NCBI GenBank assembly: GCA_038230595.1 | Contig: JBBRMY010000029.1 | Location: 1 to 20,801 of the forward strand | Reading direction: 5' to 3' | From: JBBRMY01 sp038230595 | Lineage (GTDB): Bacteria > Bacteroidota > Ignavibacteria > Tepidaquicellales > Tepidaquicellaceae | Length of the DNA stretch: 20,801 bases | Part shown: piece after piece, positions 1 through 7,618 of the stretch | How positions within the stretch are numbered: position 1 is the first letter of the stretch | Layout: each line of letters starts with the position of its first letter | The notes under the pieces: generated by a model | Told to the model about the DNA's origin: nothing | The model's input: the letters and a program-made list of their open reading frames with translations, nothing else | Database searches by the model: none | Translations under genes and position numbers: made by a program

Positions 1-750
1 AACTTTAGATGCAACTTCATCATGAAATACTTCAGGTCCTGAAATTGAACCAACTCTTACAACATCGCCATCCTTGCCTACAAGTACTTTAACTGAAACC
101 TTACCTTCAGTATTTGTTTCCCTCGCAATTGCAGGGTATTTCATTGAAGCTTTTACTGCTCCAAGGTTTAGCTGCTGCGGAGCTCTTTCTACCTGGTAAG
201 GATCATAGTTCTTATTAGGATTTACTTTCTCAACAGGTTTTTCCGTTACCGGAGGTTCTGCAGGCTTTTCAGTTTTTCCCTTAGAATCACCAATAGGCTC
301 ATTACTGCTGTTTGAAGCATTTTCATCTCCGGTTTTTGATACCGGCGCATTTATGTTATTCAGATCCTTCTGAGTTGAAGTAGTCTTAACTTCTGAAATA
401 TCTTTTTTCACAGTTACCGGCGTTAATGCTTCATCTTTTTTCAAAGGTACATTTCTAACTCCTTTAGGCTCTTCTTTAACTTCAGGAACAACCGGCTCAG
501 TATTTATCTGAGGCGGAGGAGGAATAGCGATATCATTTATCACTATGTCTCTTACCTGAATTTCATCAGCAAGCGCTTTAGGCTTTGAATTTACTATATA
601 AACAGCTGTACCAACTAAAGCAGCATGGAATAAAATTGAAAATAAAAGTCCCTTTCCTAAAAATTTGTTATAGATATTTTTCATTTCTCTATAACCATAT
701 ATTGTATTGCTTTCAGATTTTGATTTAAAAATATTCTTTATGTTTCTCAT
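1..750 (-). CDS. TonB-family energy transducer, C-terminus cut by window edge
   Basis: The 250 codons in the window read from an ATG at 750 without a stop, and the gene runs off the edge. Residues 1-31 are cytoplasmic and basic. A single membrane anchor lies at about 32-53 (LLFSILFHAALVGTAVYIV). A proline- and charge-rich periplasmic linker follows, starting with IPPPPQ at 76-81 and running to about 188. The TonB C-terminal fold begins near residue 190, with KYPAIARE at 204-211 and a VLVGKDGDV strand-turn at 222-230. This order (anchor, Pro-rich linker, C-terminal domain) is the TonB plan, used to couple ExbBD proton flow to outer-membrane receptors. Some proteins of this shape serve other envelope functions, so the partner is unknown. 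A later in-frame ATG (residue 23) is possible, but the first ATG is preceded by AAGAAG at a plausible distance. The gene is divergent from the paa genes. Confidence 0.85.
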   Translation of the reverse strand, partial: MRNIKNIFKSKSESNTIYGYREMKNIYNKFLGKGLLFSILFHAALVGTAVYIVNSKPKALADEIQVRDIVINDIAIPPPPQINTEPVVPEVKEEPKGVRNVPLKKDEALTPVTVKKDISEVKTTSTQKDLNNINAPVSKTGDENASNSSNEPIGDSKGKTEKPAEPPVTEKPVEKVNPNKNYDPYQVERAPQQLNLGAVKASMKYPAIARETNTEGKVSVKVLVGKDGDVVRVGSISGPEVFHDEVASKV

Positions 751-801
751 TTTTTTATCTTCTTTAGTGAAGATTTTCGCTCCTGTATATTAAACTATTG
801 C

Positions 802-829
802 ATTATATGAATGTTCCGATATTTGATAA
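802..829 (-). promoter_or_regulatory. Candidate -35/-10 promoter of the TonB-family gene
   Basis: On the minus strand, a TTATCA -35-like hexamer (829-824) is followed by a 16-bp spacer and a perfect TATAAT (807-802). Transcription would start near 795 and give a leader of about 45 nt before the ATG at 750. The -10 is exact but the -35 matches the TTGACA consensus at only four of six positions, so this is a prediction. Confidence 0.45.
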
Positions 830-897
830 CCACAATTGATATATCTATATATAGGTTATAGAAAGTGATTTATTGAGGTGTTAAAATACTCTATATA

Positions 898-916
898 ATA
901 CCTTTACAAATGGTAT
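898..916. promoter_or_regulatory. 19-bp imperfect palindrome, possible operator upstream of paaA
   Basis: The sequence reads ATACC at 898-902 and GGTAT at 912-916, with further symmetric TT/AA pairs inside, so 14 of 19 positions are symmetric about base 907. It lies about 90 bp before paaA in the divergent region shared with the TonB-family gene. Phenylacetate operons are often controlled by TetR- or GntR-type repressors (PaaR, PaaX) that bind palindromes. That this one is such a site is a guess, and the background is AT-rich. Confidence 0.25.
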
Positions 917-1006
917 ATAATAAAAATGTTAAAATAATTAAATTATAGCTATACAGAACGATTAGGAACCTTGTACTGTTTTTATTTATAACTTAAAATT
1001 TAGATT

Positions 1007-1984
1007 ATGTACGGTGGCGGATATATCTTTGATGAGCCGGAAGATTCAAAAGAATCTGATGTAAAAAATCTCGAGAAATTCGAAGCAAAAATAGCAGCCG
1101 GTGAAAAGATAGAACCGGGTGACTGGATGCCTGCTGAATACAGAAAGCAATTGATAAGAATGATAGAGCAGCATGCTCACTCTGAAATAATCGGAGCACT
1201 TCCTGAAGGAACATGGATCACGCGTGCACCCGGCTTCAGAAGAAAAATTGCTTTGATGGCAAAAGTTCAGGATGAAGTTGGTCATGCACAATTATTGTAT
1301 AGCGCTGCTGAAACTCTTGGCAAGCCAAGAGAAAATATGATCAATGATCTTATAAACGGAAAATCAAAATACTCAAATGTTTTTAATTATCCTGCAGTAA
1401 CCTGGGCTGACACTGCAGTTATTGCCTGGTTAATAGATGCAGGTGCAATAATTAATCAGGTTGCAAATTCAAAAGGTTCTTATGGTCCTTATTGCAGAGC
1501 ACTTGAAAGAATTTGTACTGAAGAGTCCTTTCATTTAAAGTACGGTCATGATAATGTGGTTTTTCTAGCAACCGGAACTCCGAAGCAAAGAGAGATGGTT
1601 CAGGATGCATTGAACAGATGGTGGCCGCCAATAATGCATTTCTTCGGTCCGTCAGATAAAATTTCTGTTCACACAGAAACAATGATGAGGTGGAAATTAA
1701 AGATGGCTTCCAACGATGATATGCGTCAGAAATTTCTTGATATGTATGTTCCGAAGATATGGGATCTTGGCTTAACAATTCCTGATCCTCTTTTAAAGAA
1801 AAATGAAGAAGGGGTATGGGAATATACTGAGCCTGATTGGGATGAATTTAAAAGAGTTATAAATGGTGACGGACCTTGTAACAAAGAAAGACTTGCTGTA
1901 AGAAAAATGTCAGAAGAAAAAGGTACATGGGTAAGAAATGCATTGCTGAATAGAAATGAGAAATACGCAGTACCGCTTTCATAA
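1007..1984 (+). CDS. paaA: Phenylacetyl-CoA 1,2-epoxidase subunit PaaA (catalytic)
   Basis: PaaA is the diiron catalytic subunit of the multicomponent oxygenase that converts phenylacetyl-CoA to its ring 1,2-epoxide, the first ring-attack step of aerobic phenylacetate breakdown. The 325 residues align along their length with the approximately 309-residue E. coli protein, with about 18 extra N-terminal residues. The ferritin-like metal ligands are all present: E60, E90-x-x-H93 (in KVQDEVGHAQ), D144, and E173-x-x-H176 (in EESFH). Other PaaA hallmarks are IEPGDWMP (35-42), GTWITRAP (68-75), KYSNVFNYP (121-129) and, near the C-terminus, a EEKGTWVRNALL block. The ATG at 1007 has no convincing Shine-Dalgarno sequence. 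It is the first gene of a paaABCD set. The catalytic centre looks intact, so the enzyme should be active if a reductase is supplied. Confidence 0.95.
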   Translation: MYGGGYIFDEPEDSKESDVKNLEKFEAKIAAGEKIEPGDWMPAEYRKQLIRMIEQHAHSEIIGALPEGTWITRAPGFRRKIALMAKVQDEVGHAQLLYSAAETLGKPRENMINDLINGKSKYSNVFNYPAVTWADTAVIAWLIDAGAIINQVANSKGSYGPYCRALERICTEESFHLKYGHDNVVFLATGTPKQREMVQDALNRWWPPIMHFFGPSDKISVHTETMMRWKLKMASNDDMRQKFLDMYVPKIWDLGLTIPDPLLKKNEEGVWEYTEPDWDEFKRVINGDGPCNKERLAVRKMSEEKGTWVRNALLNRNEKYAVPLS

Positions 1985-2006
1985 GTTAGTAAAAAATAAA
2001 ATTGTA

Positions 2007-2038
2007 ATGTAGGGGCGGGGCTTGCCTCCGCCCTTTTT
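2007..2038 (+). repeat. ATGTAGGGGC hairpin repeat, copy 1 (terminator-like, inside paa operon)
   Basis: A G+C-rich hairpin stands out from the AT-rich surroundings: GGGCGGGG (2013-2020) pairs with CTCCGCCC (2026-2033) with one G-T wobble and a 5-nt loop, followed by TTTTTGTTTT. Its head ATGTAGGGGC is shared with two more copies at 15083-15110 and 19252-19279. It can act as an intrinsic terminator or attenuator between paaA and paaB, but its repeat nature suggests it arrived as a mobile palindrome. Confidence 0.7.
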
Positions 2039-2072
2039 GTTTTATAAAGTACATTAATAGCGAAATATTTTC

Positions 2073-2453
2073 ATGTCCATCAAATCCATAGACCCAAGAA
2101 TTACCCGGGCAAATATTGATGTTAATTCCTCACCTGAAGAAGTTCTTAAGCCAATGTCTCACTGGCAGACTTATGAATGCTTTCATCAGGGAAAACGAGG
2201 TGAGCATCATGTACATGTTGGTTCATTGCATGCTCCTAATGATGAGATGGCAGTTATTCTTGCTAAAGAACAATTCGGTAGAAGAGCGCGATGCGTAAAT
2301 ATCTGGGTAGTGAAAACAAGTTCTATATTTACTTTCGATATTGATGACGAAGATATTTTTAAGAACAATCAGGAAAAATCATATCGCGAAGCAAGCGGCT
2401 ACAAAGTTATGGAAAAGATCAACAAATATAAAAAAGAACATAAGCCTGCCTGA
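2073..2453 (+). CDS. paaB: Phenylacetyl-CoA 1,2-epoxidase subunit PaaB
   Basis: PaaB is the small non-catalytic subunit of the phenylacetyl-CoA epoxidase, thought to bridge PaaAC units in the complex. The 126-residue product is longer than the roughly 95-residue E. coli protein. The conserved core lies at about 30-86: W-x-x-Y-E-C-F (WQTYECF), a K-R-G turn, HVGSLHAP at 47-54, and RRARCVNIWVVK near 69-80. The extra length is an N-terminal extension of about 27 residues and a lysine-rich tail. The start at ATG 2073 follows an 88-bp gap holding a terminator-like hairpin. The stop TGA shares its last base with the ATG of paaC (TGATG), which implies translational coupling. Assignment rests on the core motifs and on position between paaA and paaC. 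Confidence 0.93.
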   Translation: MSIKSIDPRITRANIDVNSSPEEVLKPMSHWQTYECFHQGKRGEHHVHVGSLHAPNDEMAVILAKEQFGRRARCVNIWVVKTSSIFTFDIDDEDIFKNNQEKSYREASGYKVMEKINKYKKEHKPA

Positions 2454-3220
2454 TGAGTACTTCCGATAAAGAAATAGCACTAAAAGATCTTTGCTTTCGA
2501 ATGGCAGACGATGATCTTATACTTGGACATAGGAATTCAGAATGGACAGGACTTGGTCCCATCCTGGAAGAAGATATTGCATTCTCATCCATGGCGCAGG
2601 ACAAGCTTGGTTATGCACAAGCATTTTATTCTTTAATAGGGAAATATAAAAATTCAACTGCTGATGCATTAGCATTTACCCGTGGTGAAAAATATTTTAC
2701 ATGCTGCCGTTTTGTAGAATATCCGATTGGGGAGTATGACTTTAGCTTAATGCGTCATTTCCTTTTTGATAATGCTGAGGCAATACGTTTTGATCTTTTA
2801 ACATATTCATCTGATACGGATCTTGCAAATCTTGCTAAAAAATTTAGAAGTGAATTGAAGTATCATACAATGCATGCAAACTTATGGATAGAGCAGATGG
2901 GAAATTCAAATGAAGAAACTAATTTAAGAATGCAATCCTCTTTGAATACATGTATGCCTCAGGCACTCGGAATATTTGAGAATGGCTGCAATGAAAATAA
3001 AGTATTAAGTACAGGAATATTTAAAGGAGAAAAATTTCTTAGAGACGCATGGCTTAATATGATAACTCCTTTAATTGAAAAATCGGGTTTAAAAATTCCT
3101 GATATTGAAACTCAGACTCCTGAATTCGGAGGAAGAATGGGATATCATACAGAATATCTACAGCCCTTGTTAGATGAAATGAATGAAGTATTCAGTATCG
3201 ATCCAAATGCTGAGTGGTGA
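2453..3220 (+). CDS. paaC: Phenylacetyl-CoA 1,2-epoxidase subunit PaaC (structural)
   Basis: PaaC is the ferritin-like partner of PaaA. In the E. coli complex it has a structural role and does not carry the active diiron site. The 255 residues match the usual length of about 250. Recognisable blocks are DDLILGHRNSEW (20-31) followed by GPILEEDIAF (35-44), the counterpart of the PaaC helix around LEED, and ELKYHTMHANLW (134-145), matching the family E-x-x-Y-H segment. Its ATG overlaps the paaB stop by one base, so the two are probably translated together. The next gene, paaD, is separated by 42 bp containing a palindromic hairpin. Confidence 0.92.
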   Translation: MSTSDKEIALKDLCFRMADDDLILGHRNSEWTGLGPILEEDIAFSSMAQDKLGYAQAFYSLIGKYKNSTADALAFTRGEKYFTCCRFVEYPIGEYDFSLMRHFLFDNAEAIRFDLLTYSSDTDLANLAKKFRSELKYHTMHANLWIEQMGNSNEETNLRMQSSLNTCMPQALGIFENGCNENKVLSTGIFKGEKFLRDAWLNMITPLIEKSGLKIPDIETQTPEFGGRMGYHTEYLQPLLDEMNEVFSIDPNAEW

Positions 3221-3234
3221 AGAAGAGTTTGTCG

Positions 3235-3257
3235 TCCCCGAATGCATTTATCGGGGA
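3235..3257. repeat. TCCCCGA/TCGGGGA palindrome between paaC and paaD
   Basis: The 7-bp arms TCCCCGA (3235-3241) and TCGGGGA (3251-3257) flank a 9-nt loop that itself carries the palindrome AATGCATT. There is no T-run, so it is not an intrinsic terminator. It fills most of the 42-bp paaC-paaD gap and, like the hairpin after paaA, looks like an inserted short palindromic repeat. An ATG at 3242 lies inside its loop and is in frame with paaD. Confidence 0.6.
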
Positions 3258-3262
3258 TCACA

Positions 3263-3796
3263 ATGATGGAACAAACATTAATTATGAATACACAAATTGA
3301 CAATGATACTGATATCATCCCACTTGAACTCATTCACGAAAAACTTGAACAAGTCAAAGACCCTGAGATACCAACTCTCTCTATAGTAGAGCTTGGTATG
3401 GTCACAAAACTCGAATCTACTCCCGGAAGAAATATAAAAGTAAGAATCACACCAACATTTGCCGGATGTCCTGCGGTTGATATCATTAAAGATGAAGTAA
3501 AAAAAAGACTTTCGGAATTAGATCCAACATCATTGGAAGTTGATGTAAATTTTGATGTTCAATGGACTTCAGATATGATTAGCGAAAAGGGTAGAAAAAT
3601 TCTTCAGGAAGCAAACTTCGCCCTGCCGCAGATTCATAACGGATTATTTAATATTGAAGTTTTTAAAAATGTTGAATGTCCTTTCTGCCAAAGCAAAAAA
3701 ACTCTTTTGAAAACTACATTCGGTCCAACTCTTTGCCGAGCTATCCATTATTGCAACAATTGTCAACAATCTTTCGAGCAGTTCAAACCAGTCTGA
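3263..3796 (+). CDS. paaD: PaaD, phenylacetyl-CoA epoxidase maturation protein (MIP18/SufT-like)
   Basis: PaaD belongs to the DUF59/MIP18 family of iron-sulfur assembly factors and is needed for an active epoxidase, probably by helping mature the PaaE reductase centre. In the 177-residue form, the MIP18 core spans about 22-108, with KDPEIPTLSIVELGMV (32-47) and the invariant cysteine in TFAGCP (C69). A C-terminal zinc-ribbon-like segment typical of PaaD has CPFC (139-142), C158 and CNNC (164-167), closing with a FEQFK tail like the FDYFK tail of the E. coli protein. I place the start at 3263, because an upstream in-frame ATG (3242) lies within a repeat loop and adds seven unlikely residues. 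ATG 3266 and ATG 3284 are also possible. The family core begins only near residue 22, so all these starts preserve it. Confidence 0.9.
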   Translation: MMEQTLIMNTQIDNDTDIIPLELIHEKLEQVKDPEIPTLSIVELGMVTKLESTPGRNIKVRITPTFAGCPAVDIIKDEVKKRLSELDPTSLEVDVNFDVQWTSDMISEKGRKILQEANFALPQIHNGLFNIEVFKNVECPFCQSKKTLLKTTFGPTLCRAIHYCNNCQQSFEQFKPV

Positions 3797-3877
3797 TCCA
3801 GATTGCATTCCCATCCACCGTGAAGTTAGTCTATTTTTTCGCTATTTTTGTATATATACATAACCTTACTCTATTAA

Positions 3878-6800
3878 ATGAAGTTAGAAGACTTAAATGA
3901 TTCTCAGAGAGAGAAGATCTCTGAATTTGGCGTAAATACATGGTACGTACTTGACCTGCTCGATGCATATAAAAAAGATCCAACTAGTGTTAATGAAAAA
4001 TGGAATTCTTTCTTTAAAGAACTCGATATTGATTCCTTAAGTTATACTCAGAACGGACAAAGCGAAAGAAACATCCCTTCCTCTAATGGAAAGACTACAT
4101 TCGCTGAAACACAAAAGCCTCAATCAACCATTAATTTTCCGAAGCCTCTTGAAAATGAAACTGTAACTCATCTTCGTGGTGTCGGTGCAAAGATCGTTGA
4201 GAATATGAATGGCAGTCTTACAATTCCTACTGCAACTTCACTTCGTACCATTCCTGTTAAAGTGCTTGAAGAGAATAGAATAATTATCAATCAGTATTTA
4301 AAAAAGAATAACGCAGGAAAGATATCTTTTACACATATAATCGGCTGGGCAATTGTTAAAGCTATTGGTGATGTTCCGGTAATGAATAATTCTTTTCTTA
4401 TCTCAGAGAACAATCCAAATCTTGTAACAAAAAAAGATGTTAATCTTGGATTAGCAATAGACCTTGAAAAAAAAGATGGTTCTCGATCTCTCATCGTACC
4501 AAATATAAAGAAAGCAAATTCTCTGAACTTCAAAGAGTTTGCAGATGCATACAATGACATAGTTGCAAGATCGAGAAATAATAGAATTGATATTTCTGAT
4601 TTTCAGGGAACAACAATTACTCTTACTAACCCGGGGACTTTAGGTACAATTGCTTCAACGCCAAGACTTATGGTAGGGCAGGGAGCAATTATTGCAACAG
4701 GTTCTTTGGATTATCCTGCGGAGTATCACGCAGTAACTCCGGATATAATTTCAACTCTTGGAATCAGTAAAGTAATGAATATCACAAGCACCTATGATCA
4801 TAGAATTATTCAGGGTGCAGAGTCGGGCTTATTCTTAAAAAAGCTAAGCGAATTATTAATAGGTGAAGATAGCTTCTATGAAAATATGTTCATGGATCTT
4901 CAGATCCCTATAATGCCTGTCGCATGGAAAAACGATAATAATGCAGAAGACTTTGTAAGAATTAATAATATTAAGGAAATTGAAAAGCATGCAAAAGTAA
5001 TTCAGCTGATTAATATGTTTCGTGTAAGAGGACATCTACTTGCAAATGTTGACCCTCTTCATCCTAAAGTCCATTTCCATCCTGAACTTGATTCCTCAAA
5101 TTACGGACTTACGGTCTGGGACTACGACAGGGAATTTATAACTGACGGATTAGCAGGTAAAAGAACTGCTACTCTCAGGGAAATACTTGATATTCTTCAT
5201 GATACTTATTCGAATAATATTGGTGTTGAATACAGGCATATTGAAAATCAGGAAGAAAAGGAATGGCTTCAGACAAAAATGGAATCAGTCAGGAATCAGC
5301 CTAAGCTTGACCTGAAGCTTAAAATAAATATTCTAAAAAAATTAATTCAGGCAGAAGGTATTGAGAAGTTCATTCATACAAAATATGTTGGTCATAAAAG
5401 ATTTTCGCTTGAAGGACTGGAAACAATAATTCCCACACTTGATTACTTATTATATGAAGCCGGAAATGCAGGAGTCAGCGAGATAGTTCTTGCAATGGCT
5501 CACAGAGGAAGACTTAACGTACTTGCGAATATTGTAAACAAGCCTATAGAAACTATCTTTACCGAATTTGAAGACATAAATGATCCGACTTCTGCTCAAG
5601 GTTCGGGAGATGTTAAATATCATCTTGGCGCCCGCGGAGAATACGTAACAATAAATAATAATAAAGTAATTGTATCGATCGCGTCTAATCCTTCCCACCT
5701 CGAATCAGTCAACCCTGTAGTTGAAGGAATTGTAAGAGCCAAGCAAGAAAGAGCTAAAGATAAAGAGAGAAATAAAATTGTTTCAGTTCAGCTTCATGGT
5801 GATGCTGCATTTGCAGGACAGGGTGTTGTTACAGAAAGTATAAATCTTTCCCAGCTTCATGGTTATCGCACTGGGGGAACTGTTCATATTATTACAAATA
5901 ATCAGATTGGATTCACAACTACACCTCTTGAAGGCAGATCAACTACCTATGCGACTGATGTTGCAAAAATGGTGCAAGCTCCTATCTTTCACGTTAACGG
6001 TGAAGATCCTGAATCATGTCTTTGGGTAACAAAGCTTGCATTCGAATATAAGCAAAGATATAAAAAAGATGTTGTAATAGATGTAATAGGCTATAGAAAA
6101 TACGGACACAACGAAGCTGATGAGCCTTCATTCACTCAGCCGTTGATGTATAAACTTATCAAAGGCAGAAAGTCTATTAAGGAAATTTACGAAGAGCAGC
6201 TTCTTAGAAATAAGGAAATTACTCCTGATGAGATTAAAGAACTAGAAAAAGAATTCCACGATATTCTGAATAATGCTTATGATACAGCTCAAAGCCACTC
6301 TCAGAAATTTAAAGCAGATGCTCCGCTTGCTGTAACAAAAGAGTTGATTAAGGAAACAAAAAAGAAAGAGCATACACATGTTTCAAAGGATCAGATTATT
6401 CAGGTAGTAAAATCCCTGACAACACTTCCTGAAGATTTTAATCTTCATCCTAAGCTGAATAAATTTCTCGAATACAGAAAAAGCCTTCTTGCAAATCCTG
6501 ATGAGCTGATAGACTGGTCTTTTGCAGAAGCACTTGCCTTCGGTACGTTAATGCTTGAAGGAATTTCAGTAAGGCTCAGCGGGCAGGATGTTTCAAGAGG
6601 AACATTTTCTCACAGGCATGATGTATTTGCAGACTCTGAGAACGGTAAAGAATTTATACCACTCAGAACTTTGAAAAATGAAAATGTTCAATTTGAAATT
6701 TTAGACAGCCTTCTTTCAGAAGCTGCTGTTCTCGGATTTGAATATGGATATAGTACTGCCGATCCGTTAACGCTTGATATATGGGAAGCACAGTTCGGTG

Positions 6801-7540
6801 ATTTTGCTAACGGTGCTCAGATAATAATCGATAATTTTATTGTAAGCTCTTACACTAAATGGAATTTAAGGAATAGTGTTGTATTGCTTCTTCCACATGG
6901 ACAGGAAGGACAAGGACCTGAGCATTCAAGCGCAAGGCTTGAAAGATTTTTAACATTGTGTGCTGAAGATAATATGTATGTTTGTAATGTAACAACTGCT
7001 TCACAGTACTTTCATTTGCTTAGACGCCAGGCAAAGGAAACTGACAGAAAGCCTTTAATAGTAATGTCTCCGAAAAGTCTTTTAAGAGCAAATGAAGTTA
7101 AGTCAGGATTGAATGAATTTATTAACGGAACGTTCAATGAGATAATTACTGATGAGGATAAGTATGATAAGAGTAAGATCGAAAGAATATTACTAACAAG
7201 CGGTAAAATTTATTATGAGCTTGAAAAGCATCGTGAAGAAAAGAAAATATCTAATACTGCAATTATCAGAATTGAGCAGATGTATCCATATCCTGAAGAG
7301 CAGATAATTTCCACTTTAAGAGAATATACAAAAAGCAGGGAATTGGTTTGGGTACAGGAAGAACCGGAAAATATGGGAGCTTATACTTTCATGGCTTTAA
7401 GACTGATAAAGGATAAAAATCCTGAACATAAATTCTATGCAGTCTGCAGGGATCCATCACCAAGCCCTGCTCCGGGATCGAATAAGGTATTCAATAAAAC
7501 ACAAAAAAAGCTGATAGAAGAAGCTTTCAGCCGTTTTTAA
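3878..7540 (+). CDS. kgd: Fused 2-oxoglutarate decarboxylase/dehydrogenase E1 with succinyltransferase domain (Kgd type)
   Basis: This single 1220-residue chain has the layout of mycobacterial Kgd (about 1231 residues), which performs E1 and E2 chemistry of the 2-oxoglutarate dehydrogenase complex. Residues 1-50 are the E1 N-terminal helix (NTWYVLDLLDAYKKDP at 20-35). A low-complexity linker follows to about 90. A SucB-like acyltransferase domain covers about 92-330, with catalytic H308 in the TYDHRIIQGAESG signature. The thiamine-diphosphate E1 part covers about 360-1220: AHRGRLNVL at 541-549, SHLESVNPVVEG at 606-617, the TPP/Mg motif starting GDAAFAGQG at 641 and ending at N674-N675, and HNEADEP at 744-750. 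No lipoyl domain is present, as in Kgd, so a separate lipoyl-bearing E2 and an E3 must exist elsewhere. It follows paaD by 81 bp and likely has its own promoter. Linkage to paa genes is metabolically logical because that pathway yields succinyl-CoA. Confidence 0.93.
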   Translation: MKLEDLNDSQREKISEFGVNTWYVLDLLDAYKKDPTSVNEKWNSFFKELDIDSLSYTQNGQSERNIPSSNGKTTFAETQKPQSTINFPKPLENETVTHLRGVGAKIVENMNGSLTIPTATSLRTIPVKVLEENRIIINQYLKKNNAGKISFTHIIGWAIVKAIGDVPVMNNSFLISENNPNLVTKKDVNLGLAIDLEKKDGSRSLIVPNIKKANSLNFKEFADAYNDIVARSRNNRIDISDFQGTTITLTNPGTLGTIASTPRLMVGQGAIIATGSLDYPAEYHAVTPDIISTLGISKVMNITSTYDHRIIQGAESGLFLKKLSELLIGEDSFYENMFMDLQIPIMPVAWKNDNNAEDFVRINNIKEIEKHAKVIQLINMFRVRGHLLANVDPLHPKVHFHPELDSSNYGLTVWDYDREFITDGLAGKRTATLREILDILHDTYSNNIGVEYRHIENQEEKEWLQTKMESVRNQPKLDLKLKINILKKLIQAEGIEKFIHTKYVGHKRFSLEGLETIIPTLDYLLYEAGNAGVSEIVLAMAHRGRLNVLANIVNKPIETIFTEFEDINDPTSAQGSGDVKYHLGARGEYVTINNNKVIVSIASNPSHLESVNPVVEGIVRAKQERAKDKERNKIVSVQLHGDAAFAGQGVVTESINLSQLHGYRTGGTVHIITNNQIGFTTTPLEGRSTTYATDVAKMVQAPIFHVNGEDPESCLWVTKLAFEYKQRYKKDVVIDVIGYRKYGHNEADEPSFTQPLMYKLIKGRKSIKEIYEEQLLRNKEITPDEIKELEKEFHDILNNAYDTAQSHSQKFKADAPLAVTKELIKETKKKEHTHVSKDQIIQVVKSLTTLPEDFNLHPKLNKFLEYRKSLLANPDELIDWSFAEALAFGTLMLEGISVRLSGQDVSRGTFSHRHDVFADSENGKEFIPLRTLKNENVQFEILDSLLSEAAVLGFEYGYSTADPLTLDIWEAQFGDFANGAQIIIDNFIVSSYTKWNLRNSVVLLLPHGQEGQGPEHSSARLERFLTLCAEDNMYVCNVTTASQYFHLLRRQAKETDRKPLIVMSPKSLLRANEVKSGLNEFINGTFNEIITDEDKYDKSKIERILLTSGKIYYELEKHREEKKISNTAIIRIEQMYPYPEEQIISTLREYTKSRELVWVQEEPENMGAYTFMALRLIKDKNPEHKFYAVCRDPSPSPAPGSNKVFNKTQKKLIEEAFSRF

Positions 7541-7618
7541 AGGAATACGCAAAGAGAATTAATTGCTTTTTTATTTGATTTAATACTGCTACATTACAAG
7601 GTAATTTAAAAAGAAGCC

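Noticed and set aside
971..999. TTGTAC-N17-TTAAAA as a leaderless paaA promoter
   Set aside because: Spacing is right but both boxes match weakly and the start would fall on the ATG; not enough to list as a feature.
3242..3262. paaD start at ATG 3242
   Set aside because: This ATG is in the loop of a palindromic repeat and adds seven residues (MHLSGIT) outside the family; ATG 3263 is placed better.
3843..3850. Bacteroidetes-type -7 box (TATTTTTG) before kgd
   Set aside because: It fits TAnnTTTG but no TTG box lies at the right distance, and the tRNA and T9SS promoters here look like -35/-10 types; AT-rich sequence makes chance matches easy.
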